From: Promethearchaeota archaeon | Lineage (GTDB): Archaea; Asgardarchaeota; Lokiarchaeia; Sigyniarchaeales; SOKP01 | Length of the DNA stretch: 10,669 nt | Assembly (NCBI GenBank): GCA_030615145.1 | Contig: JAUWZT010000121.1 | Span: 1 to 10,669 of the forward strand | Direction of reading: 5' to 3' | Part shown: in pieces, positions 5,155-10,669 of the stretch | Position numbering within the stretch: position 1 is the stretch's first letter | Layout of the letters: the number at the start of each line of letters is the position of its first letter | The notes under the pieces: generated by a model | Databases searched by the model: none | Told to the model about the DNA's origin: nothing | The model's input: the letters and a program-made list of their open reading frames with translations, nothing else | Translations under genes and position numbers: made by a program

Positions 5155-7140
5155 TCACTTTAAATGTAATGAAAAGACTTTAGCTCTAACCAAATTATTA
5201 TTTTTAATAATATAATATCTAAAACCTGGTGGCTTAAATTTGAACTTTGCTGAAAGCGGGCCGAGTGCTTGGGTTTGAAATACAAAGGGTTTATTTACGT
5301 CAAACCAAGCCTTTAATTCAAAAGGATCTTTAATTTCTTTAAATTTATCTCGATACCGGGAAGTGTAAACTTCGCAAGGAACTTCTATGTAAATCGGGAA
5401 AAACAGAAAACCAAAATTTATTCGCTCGGTTTCTTTTGCTTCTTTTAACCGATACTCTTTTAAAGTATGTGTGTGGCCGCACATAACGAAATCTACTTTC
5501 CTCCTAATTATCTTATCTGATCCCGTAAAAATTCTTAGTAATGTTGACCAGTTGTACATTATCGTTTGGTATTTTAAGTTTAGGATTTTGTCTAGTCTTC
5601 CCGTTCCGTCGTACCTTCTTAAATTGTCCTCGTAGAAATCTGACCACTCCAAACGGCGATTCCGTATGTTTAATTTCTTTTTATATTTTCTCCTCTTGTA
5701 TCGACTAAGGTTTGGGGAAACTGGAGGTGTATGCATGACAACGATAATTTTCTCATTATGAGCCAATCTTATATATGCACGTAATAAGTCAACTTGATAT
5801 TCTTTAATTCCCTTTGTACTAGGCCCGCCTTTAAGAAGGTCGTGCGCGTCAGCTATAGAGTCCTGACCTGTGTCAAGAAATATGAAATTATATTGATCTC
5901 CTATTTTAAGCTTAAAATTAAGATTAGGGTTTATATACCTAAAATAATCTTTTAAAAATTTATCATTAGCTCGAAGGACAGTAAAGTAATTAAAAAATTT
6001 GATGTCGTAATATCCTTTCACATCTGAATGAGTCAAACCAAATATTTTATGAATCTGGCCAAATTTGATGCCGTAGTGGTTTTTACGATAGTCGTGATTT
6101 CCAATAGTGGTAAAAATCGGAATCATAATTTCTTGTTTATTAACGAACTCCTCATCGTTTCCTAAATAGGGAGGTTCTTTTAAACCCTTATTCAATCCAA
6201 GTAATATATCGATAAAAACATGAAAATTATTCTTGTAATGATAATTTCCTCTCGCGATATTAAGATAATCTATTATATCACCCGTCATTAGAACGAAATC
6301 TAAATTCTTTTGCGAAACTTTATCATTGGCAAAATTGATTAATTTTCTCAGATTATAATTAAAGTTATATTTTGCTGTTCTTAATTCCTCGTATCTATCA
6401 TCTTGGAATTCTTCCTTGAGTTCAAAATCTCGCGTTAAGATAAATTTGTTTATTTTTGATATTTTTTTTTCGTTCCCACCACAATTTTTTACTTTAGCTT
6501 TTACATTTTGTTTTAGATAATTGAAAATAAAGTCATTTCTCCTAGCAATATGAAAATCTGTTGCGTGAATAAAGCTAAAATCATTCCAATCTTTATCGTA
6601 AATAGCGATACTATGGTAATTAACTTTGTTTTCGCTCAAGTTTGGGACATCATGAACGATATCAAACAATAAACAATCTCTTTTAGAGGCTTTTAACAAA
6701 TTTTCAATAGTTTTAATATCTTGTATTCGGAACCTTACTCTGTAAAGTTCACTTCTTTTTCCAAAAACATCGTCAAATTGAAAGACACAATTATTAATAT
6801 CCCATACTACGCAATTTAACTCCTCTAAAACTGGCTGATCTCTAAAATCTAACTTTTCAATTTTTTCGATTTCAACCATATGTAAGTCGATTAAGTTTCC
6901 TCTTCTCTTTTCAAAATCACCACTTGCTTTTAAAATTGGTTGGATAAAGATGTTCAAATGGAAGTGTTCCAAAACTTTTTTCGTTGAATGAGACGGAGAT
7001 GCTATTACTAGAGCTTCAAACGACAAGTTCTTAAATGGAACTTGGTCTCGGTTTTTGTAGTCCCTTAAATTCAATAAAATTGGATTTCCTAAATTTGGCT
7101 TAATAATAATTGGATAATTTCCAAGTTGTATATCAATCAT
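5155..7140 (-). CDS. large calcineurin-like metallophosphoesterase
   Basis: Protein of 661 residues with the full set of metallophosphoesterase motifs: ATDFHIA (D195, H197), TGDIID (D288, D291), GNHD (N348, H349), VVMH (H470) and CGHTHT (H556, H558). These ligands hold two metal ions (usually Mn, Fe or Zn) for phosphoester hydrolysis. The first 190 residues form a separate, mainly beta-strand-like region with no family I recognise. There are long insertions between motifs I and II (about 90 residues) and between H470 and GHTHT (about 85 residues, with a very basic patch near 480-497). No signal peptide or membrane helix is seen, so it is probably cytoplasmic. No ribosome site precedes the ATG at 7140, suggesting a leaderless message. 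A DtxR-box-like repeat lies 15 nt upstream. It is divergent from the YjbQ-fusion gene. The substrate (nucleotide, protein, lipid or nucleic acid) cannot be predicted. Confidence 0.88.
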   Translation of the reverse strand: MIDIQLGNYPIIIKPNLGNPILLNLRDYKNRDQVPFKNLSFEALVIASPSHSTKKVLEHFHLNIFIQPILKASGDFEKRRGNLIDLHMVEIEKIEKLDFRDQPVLEELNCVVWDINNCVFQFDDVFGKRSELYRVRFRIQDIKTIENLLKASKRDCLLFDIVHDVPNLSENKVNYHSIAIYDKDWNDFSFIHATDFHIARRNDFIFNYLKQNVKAKVKNCGGNEKKISKINKFILTRDFELKEEFQDDRYEELRTAKYNFNYNLRKLINFANDKVSQKNLDFVLMTGDIIDYLNIARGNYHYKNNFHVFIDILLGLNKGLKEPPYLGNDEEFVNKQEIMIPIFTTIGNHDYRKNHYGIKFGQIHKIFGLTHSDVKGYYDIKFFNYFTVLRANDKFLKDYFRYINPNLNFKLKIGDQYNFIFLDTGQDSIADAHDLLKGGPSTKGIKEYQVDLLRAYIRLAHNEKIIVVMHTPPVSPNLSRYKRRKYKKKLNIRNRRLEWSDFYEDNLRRYDGTGRLDKILNLKYQTIMYNWSTLLRIFTGSDKIIRRKVDFVMCGHTHTLKEYRLKEAKETERINFGFLFFPIYIEVPCEVYTSRYRDKFKEIKDPFELKAWFDVNKPFVFQTQALGPLSAKFKFKPPGFRYYIIKNNNLVRAKVFSLHLK

Positions 7141-7155
7141 AGTTTAGTCGTAAAA

Positions 7156-7178
7156 TATTAGGTGAAATTAACCTAATA
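7156..7178. promoter_or_regulatory. DtxR-box-like operator between divergent genes
   Basis: Perfect inverted repeat with 8-bp arms, TATTAGGT (7156-7163) and ACCTAATA (7171-7178), separated by 7 bp. Its core TTAGGTGAAATTAACCTAA has the same 6-7-6 layout and identical arms as the classical DtxR consensus TTAGGTTAGCCTAACCTAA. It begins 15 bp upstream of the metallophosphoesterase ATG. If that gene is leaderless, the site covers the expected TATA position. For the divergent YjbQ-fusion gene it lies about 27 bp upstream of the TATA box. Confidence 0.6.
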
Positions 7179-7205
7179 ATTATTATTTGATTTCCTATCT
7201 TAAAA

Positions 7206-7215
7206 TTATATATTT
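7206..7215 (+). promoter_or_regulatory. TATA box of the amidohydrolase-YjbQ fusion gene
   Basis: TTATATATTT predicts a transcript start near 7236, leaving a leader of about 27 nt. AAGGA at 7251-7255 lies 7 nt from the ATG at 7263. The element is nearly symmetric and could also serve the divergent gene with a leader of about 42 nt. Confidence 0.5.
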
Positions 7216-7262
7216 GCAGAATTTAATAATAATACATCGACTATTAAAGAAAGGATTTTAAA

Positions 7263-8465
7263 ATGGAAAGATTATACCAACCGGATTTTAGTTCCATTTT
7301 TGGAGCAAGATACACAAACGCGTTTATCTACGGTCAAATAGACTCCTTAATTTGGCCAATTTTTAGTGATATCGGGCGTTCAGACGCTTTAGAAAAGCTA
7401 TTAGAACTTAAGAGTAAGGATGGGCACCATTACTTCTATCATAGACAAATTAGTTTAGAAGACGAAAAAGTAGAATTAATTAGCTCAGATATAACATATG
7501 GATTAGTTCAAGCTATGAATTTACAAAGATCTTACGGTATTTCTAATACAGATGTAATCTCAGTAGTAAAAAAAGAACCAGATTTATTTAAAGCAATATT
7601 ATCTTTTGATCTTAGCAGTAATGTGATTTCAGAGATAAAAACTATCGAAAATCAACTTTTAAAACTATATAATAACTTATGGATTGAAATCGAGCCACGA
7701 TGTTTTGGAGGTATGACACCAACTAGTTGTTTTAAACAAATTTTTTCGCTTAAAGGTTTTATTCAAAACGCGTGGCATAGAATTACAATAGGAAGTGCAA
7801 CTCCAACCTTGGAAATTGCTCAAATGAAAAGAGGATTATTAGAAGCTACTGAAGTTTTAAATTTTTCTCAAAAGAATATATTAAGAACATGGGCTTTTAG
7901 AAATGTAAACAGATTAAATCTTACTAATTTTAAAAGTGAAATTGATCCTAATTTATTTAAACCAATTAAAGAAATCAATCAAATTAACAGAATTGAAAAC
8001 GATAATGAATTGATTATTGAATATAAATTAAAATTGAGAAGCTATGCGATAACTCAATTATTATTTTTAACTGATATTATTAAGGAAATTTTTAATAGAA
8101 GTTTAGAAGAAAATCCAGATTTAAAAAGTGGAGAATTATTCATTAGATCTTACCATACTACCACCAGCTTAATTATTAATGAACATGAATATGGGAATTA
8201 TCTTGATTTACATTACATGTTTGCTGAAATTTCTTCGAGAGACAGCGCCCCATTCCTGCATACCGTAAGAGCGCTCGAAAATCGTGCGGATTTTAATCAC
8301 TACGATCACGAATTGGCTAGCACTTATGGAAGCCGACAATTGACTTTACCAATAGTCGATGGAAGGTTGGAAATTGGAGGACGTGAAAATTTTTATATCT
8401 TAGTAACTTTTGGTCCAAGAACATTTAACATACATATTAAGATAAAATTGATTAAGGAAAAATAG
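7263..8465 (+). CDS. probable fusion of an amidohydrolase-like domain with a YjbQ/UPF0047 domain
   Basis: Protein of 400 residues. The C-terminal part, about 255-397, matches the YjbQ/UPF0047 family. It has HTTTSLIINEHEYG (H298, E307), YLDL, a conserved His (H333), the NHYDHEL stretch (H346, H349), LTLPIVDGRLEIG (361-372) and TFGPR (382-386). That family is annotated as secondary thiamine-phosphate synthase, a role with thin support. The N-terminal 220 residues recall a TIM-barrel amidohydrolase (Amidohydro_2 type). They show VVKKEPDLFKAILSFDL, then WHRITIGSATP (171-181), where the family has a GSDxP metal-ligand motif, and FSQKNILRTWAFRNVNRL (201-218), like the terminal LS..EK.xIxxxNAxRL. 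The HxH ligand pair is not seen and Asp of GSD is Ala, so this half may be non-catalytic. AAGGA supports the ATG start. The YjbQ call is firm, the amidohydrolase call tentative. Confidence 0.75.
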   Translation: MERLYQPDFSSIFGARYTNAFIYGQIDSLIWPIFSDIGRSDALEKLLELKSKDGHHYFYHRQISLEDEKVELISSDITYGLVQAMNLQRSYGISNTDVISVVKKEPDLFKAILSFDLSSNVISEIKTIENQLLKLYNNLWIEIEPRCFGGMTPTSCFKQIFSLKGFIQNAWHRITIGSATPTLEIAQMKRGLLEATEVLNFSQKNILRTWAFRNVNRLNLTNFKSEIDPNLFKPIKEINQINRIENDNELIIEYKLKLRSYAITQLLFLTDIIKEIFNRSLEENPDLKSGELFIRSYHTTTSLIINEHEYGNYLDLHYMFAEISSRDSAPFLHTVRALENRADFNHYDHELASTYGSRQLTLPIVDGRLEIGGRENFYILVTFGPRTFNIHIKIKLIKEK

Positions 8466-8470
8466 ACCTC

Positions 8471-8674
8471 ATGCCTTCAATTAGCTCTGCCACGCTTATT
8501 AAAGAGCGAACTCTTGAGTTTTGTAAAAAAGTTGAAAATTGGGAGTTAAAAGTAAATAATTCTCCAATACTAGCTAAAGTAAATGAGTTTTTTCAAATCC
8601 ACTGAAAGTTGTTTGAAGATCTCGATAAAGGTTCCCCCCATTTTGTTTTTATCATAATATATGCTAAATCATAA
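8471..8674 (+). pseudogene. short ORF interrupted by an in-frame TGA, unknown family
   Basis: An ATG 5 nt after the previous stop opens a 44-codon frame (MPSISSATLIKERTLEFCKK at its start) that ends at TGA 8603-8605. The same frame continues without interruption for 22 more codons (KLFEDLDKGSPHFVFIIIYA and two further residues) to TAA 8672-8674. Both halves look like plausible protein. The simplest readings are a decayed gene, a Trp-to-stop change, or a real 44-residue protein with chance sequence after it. No ribosome site precedes the ATG. I recognise no family. Selenocysteine at TGA is conceivable in some archaea, but there is no known selenoprotein similarity. Confidence 0.3.
8640..8650 (+). 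terminator. possible T-rich terminator after the YjbQ-fusion gene
   Basis: ATTTTGTTTTT follows a run of six C at 8634-8639. It is a plausible archaeal oligo-T termination signal for the transcript from 7263, but T-rich stretches are common in this AT-rich DNA. Confidence 0.3.
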
Positions 8675-8693
8675 GTTTTTTATAATAATTGGG

Positions 8694-8773
8694 GCAATAA
8701 ATTCTGAATTTAATGATGAAAAAAATCAGAAAAAATTTATCTTTCTAAAGACACTCATATATAAATTTATTGC
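8694..8773. repeat. separated 10-bp inverted repeat
   Basis: GCAATAAATT (8694-8703) and AATTTATTGC (8764-8773) are perfect reverse complements 60 bp apart. Inside lies a smaller dyad, TTCTGA (8702-8707) and TCAGAA (8726-8731). The right arm overlaps a TATA-like element. It could be an RNA stem, an operator pair or chance. Confidence 0.35.
8757..8765 (+). promoter_or_regulatory. TATA-like element without an obvious gene
   Basis: ATATATAAA is a good TATA match. It would start a transcript near 8787, some 215 nt before the coiled-coil gene and 45 nt before a 35-codon ORF of doubtful value. It may drive a long leader for the coiled-coil gene or a small RNA. Confidence 0.35.
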
Positions 8774-9003
8774 TCGAAATTGAGACTATCAGCTCTTAAA
8801 AAAGTTAGAAGAGAATAGTTTAAATAGGTGAAATGAGTATATTTTATAAAGAAATTAAGTTTGAGATAGAAAATGAAATGATTATTTATTTATATCAACA
8901 TTTATTTGAACAAAATTTTCTATATTTAAGCAAGTATTAAATTTAATTTCAAATTCTTCTTCTCACTTTATGAAAATAAAAATCTTAAATTAAAAAATCT
9001 AGT

Positions 9004-10464
9004 ATGACTGACGAAATCAAAGAAGAACCGGAAAAAACAGAAGACAAATCCGAAAAAGACATTGAAAAAGTTGATAAAGAGTATTTATCAAAGGCTAAAG
9101 ATTCAAGAGATTTAATAGATAAGAAACTTAGAACGTTTGAAAATAGTATTGAAGATATTTCTGATACAATAAAAAATGGTGAAGCTGAACAGGATAAAAA
9201 AGATATAGAAAAAAAAGATTATGAAGAGATTGACGATGAAATTCGAGAAGCGCAAGAAAAACTCGACTCAACTAATAAAAAAATAGATGATAAGGAAGAG
9301 TATTTAACTGCAATTGAAGAAACTATTAAGGCACTTGAAGAGAGATATAATCGTAAGAACGAAGAAATGAAAAATTTGGAAGACCGTTTAGAGATAATTA
9401 CAGAGAGTAAAGATAATTTAGAGGAAGAATATAAAGAACTATTAAAAATTAACGAACAGTTAGTCAAAACCTACGAAACGAGACAAGTAGATTTGATTGT
9501 TTTAACTGATAGTGTAAAAGAAAAAGTATCTAAACAAGATGAACTACGAACAATAATTTCAAAAGTCAATCATGAAATTCGAGAAAAAGATAACCTACTT
9601 AAAAAACAAGAAGAAAATGCTGAGGCTTTAGAAAAAAAAATCAAAAGCCAAATAGCTGAAAACGAGACCCTAAAAGTTTCAATAGAAAAAAACAAATTTG
9701 AATTAGACCATACAAACAAAGAAATTGAAGTAAAAGAAGAAGAAAAAAAGTTATTATCAGAACAAATTGAGAAAAAAGAAATTCGAATTAAAACTATTGA
9801 ACAAGAAGTTCAGGATTATCGTGATGGATTTCCTGAGATGGAAAAACAAAGAGAAACATATGAAGAACTTCTAGCGAAATATAAAATCCAGCTAACAGAA
9901 AAGCAACAACAATTAATTGAGGTTGAATCACGAATACAGAAATTAAATGATAATTTACAATCAATAGAAGAGCAAATTACAAGTAAAGATAGTTTGTTTC
10001 AGGCTAACGAAAAGAGATTAGAAGACATCAAACAAGATATAGATTCTTCCAATCTTGAATATGTTGAAAGAGAAGGGCGAGTAAACTCTCTTACAGAAAA
10101 AGTAGAATATTTGCAAACAGAACACGATAAACTTATTAAATCAAAAGAAGTAATAGACCAAAGTACAAATGATGCTAGGACTATCCTTCAAAAACTAAAG
10201 TTAGACCTCGATACTCAAGAAGAAGAAATTAGAGATAAAGAAAGTAGAATACATAGATTAGAATTTTTATCGTTAGTTTATAGATTATCAAAGTTTTTTG
10301 GTGGAATCCTAATAGGTGTTGGTGTTCTCATAATAATTTTAGCACTACTCGGTCTTATGGAAATTTTGAATCTTGGTGATATGGATATGGTACTTTTTCT
10401 CATACTTATAATCTCTGGAGGTTTCTCAATAGCAAGTGGAATCTTCCACCTAGAAAAATCATAA
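9004..10464 (+). CDS. long coiled-coil protein with two C-terminal membrane helices
   Basis: Protein of 486 residues with no recognised enzymatic domain. Residues 1-50 are highly charged and probably disordered. From about 60 to 425 the sequence is almost wholly charged and rich in Glu, Lys, Ile and Leu, with heptad-like spacing, typical of a long coiled coil such as those in SMC- or golgin-like proteins. A glycine-rich hydrophobic helix at about 431-454 and a second at about 462-483, joined by a short acidic turn (GDMDM), end in a polar tail HLEKS. There is no signal peptide, so the rod most likely points into the cytoplasm from a membrane hairpin at its C-terminus. The ATG has no ribosome site and may be leaderless. 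Similarity of coiled coils to SMC proteins would be compositional, and no ATPase motifs are present. Function unknown; a tether or scaffold role is inference. Confidence 0.85.
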   Translation: MTDEIKEEPEKTEDKSEKDIEKVDKEYLSKAKDSRDLIDKKLRTFENSIEDISDTIKNGEAEQDKKDIEKKDYEEIDDEIREAQEKLDSTNKKIDDKEEYLTAIEETIKALEERYNRKNEEMKNLEDRLEIITESKDNLEEEYKELLKINEQLVKTYETRQVDLIVLTDSVKEKVSKQDELRTIISKVNHEIREKDNLLKKQEENAEALEKKIKSQIAENETLKVSIEKNKFELDHTNKEIEVKEEEKKLLSEQIEKKEIRIKTIEQEVQDYRDGFPEMEKQRETYEELLAKYKIQLTEKQQQLIEVESRIQKLNDNLQSIEEQITSKDSLFQANEKRLEDIKQDIDSSNLEYVEREGRVNSLTEKVEYLQTEHDKLIKSKEVIDQSTNDARTILQKLKLDLDTQEEEIRDKESRIHRLEFLSLVYRLSKFFGGILIGVGVLIIILALLGLMEILNLGDMDMVLFLILIISGGFSIASGIFHLEKS

Positions 10465-10473
10465 ATAAATTAA

Positions 10474-10479
10474 TTTTTT
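10474..10479 (+). terminator. possible oligo-T terminator after the coiled-coil gene
   Basis: A run of six T lies 10 nt after the TAA, with more T-rich sequence following. It fits archaeal oligo-T termination, but the tract is short, and readthrough into the permease gene 62 nt downstream is possible. Confidence 0.3.
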
Positions 10480-10526
10480 ATCGTAAAATTTTCTTATTAT
10501 GAAATTACAAACTATAAGGAAAAAAA

Positions 10527-10669
10527 TTGAATGAGACTAAACCTAAAGAAGTTCTGCCAAAAAGAACATTAAAATTATCTCAGGGGATAATATATGGTGT
10601 TGGATGTGGAATAGGGGGGTCTATATTCGTATTATTAGGTTTAGGAATCGAATACGCAGGATCCGGTAT
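10527..10669 (+). CDS. APC-superfamily amino acid permease, N-terminal fragment
   Basis: The first 47 codons of a gene that runs off the right edge. A polar N-terminus ending LPKRTLKLSQG leads into the first membrane helix, YGVGCGIGGSIFVLLGLG, then a segment with AGSG. This matches the start of APC-family amino acid/polyamine permeases, where a KR.L.L-type sequence precedes a broken first helix with a G.xIGxGIF motif that binds the substrate backbone. The start is TTG, with AGGA (10517-10520) 6 nt upstream. The nearby ATG at 10531 is in another frame and soon stops. The gene is 62 nt downstream of the coiled-coil gene on the same strand, so the two may be co-transcribed. Substrate unknown. 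Confidence 0.75.
   Translation, partial: MNETKPKEVLPKRTLKLSQGIIYGVGCGIGGSIFVLLGLGIEYAGSG

Larger units (their letters stand above)
8675..9003. other. gene-poor intergenic region with an isolated promoter-like element
   Basis: These 329 bp hold no ORF with convincing coding character and no tRNA- or rRNA-like sequence. They contain a separated 10-bp inverted repeat, a strong TATA-like element at 8757-8765, and a 35-codon ORF at 8833-8940 behind GGTGA. The start of the coiled-coil gene at 9004 has no ribosome site. A weak TATA-like stretch near 8966-8980 would give it a short or absent leader. Confidence 0.5.

Noticed and set aside
8631..8640. GGTTC-like sequence recalling a tRNA T-arm
   Set aside because: It is followed by a run of C with no stem partner, acceptor arm or anticodon arm around it.
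8833..8940. A 35-codon ORF behind GGTGA
   Set aside because: The ribosome site is only 1 nt from the ATG, the product is short, rich in Tyr, Phe and Ile as expected of AT-rich noncoding DNA, and resembles nothing I know.
9219..9467. Serine-rich minus-strand open frame opposite the coiled-coil gene
   Set aside because: It is the expected complement of Glu- and Lys-rich codons and has no independent support.
10531..10572. ATG start for the last gene
   Set aside because: That frame ends after 13 codons; the permease motifs are in the TTG 10527 frame, which has a well-placed AGGA.

Overview
This is an AT-rich, intron-free archaeal window. The promoters look archaeal: TATA boxes sit about 25 nt upstream of presumed transcript starts, several genes seem leaderless, and others have GGTGA- or AGGA-type ribosome sites. 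The gene content (a zinc-ribbon threonine synthase, a DtxR-family regulator, a long coiled-coil membrane-anchored protein) and the AGA- and ATT-rich codon use would suit an Asgard archaeon of the Lokiarchaeia type. That placement is inference; no marker gene in the window proves it.

Layout, left to right. (1) The 3' end of an ECF-type vitamin transporter S component (+) meets, with overlapping stop codons, a threonine synthase gene (-). That gene extends past any standard start codon to include its N-terminal zinc ribbon, and it carries an extra C-terminal winged helix. (2) A divergent intergenic region rich in palindromes leads into an operon of a ZIP metal transporter and a DtxR-family regulator (+), probably a self-regulated metal-uptake unit. 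(3) Converging on it are a flavin reductase-like protein and a small acidic zinc-ribbon protein (both -). (4) A PfkB-family sugar kinase (+) follows. (5) Next come a 661-residue metallophosphoesterase (-) and, divergently, a 400-residue protein (+). The latter seems to join an amidohydrolase-like N-terminal domain to a YjbQ/UPF0047 domain. The 122-bp spacer between them holds an inverted repeat that closely matches the classical DtxR box. (6) A short ORF with an in-frame TGA and a gene-poor stretch of about 400 bp follow. (7) Last are a long coiled-coil protein with two C-terminal membrane helices (+) and the first 47 codons of an APC-family amino acid permease (+).

The strongest thread is metal-dependent control. 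A ZIP transporter is co-transcribed with a DtxR-like regulator whose classical metal ligands are partly replaced and whose tail is rich in cysteine. About 4 kb away, a DtxR-box-like operator lies between a metal-dependent phosphoesterase and the YjbQ fusion. Whether this regulator binds that box is untested. The other genes look like ordinary metabolism and transport. The window has no CRISPR array, insertion sequence, rRNA gene or tRNA gene that I can recognise.
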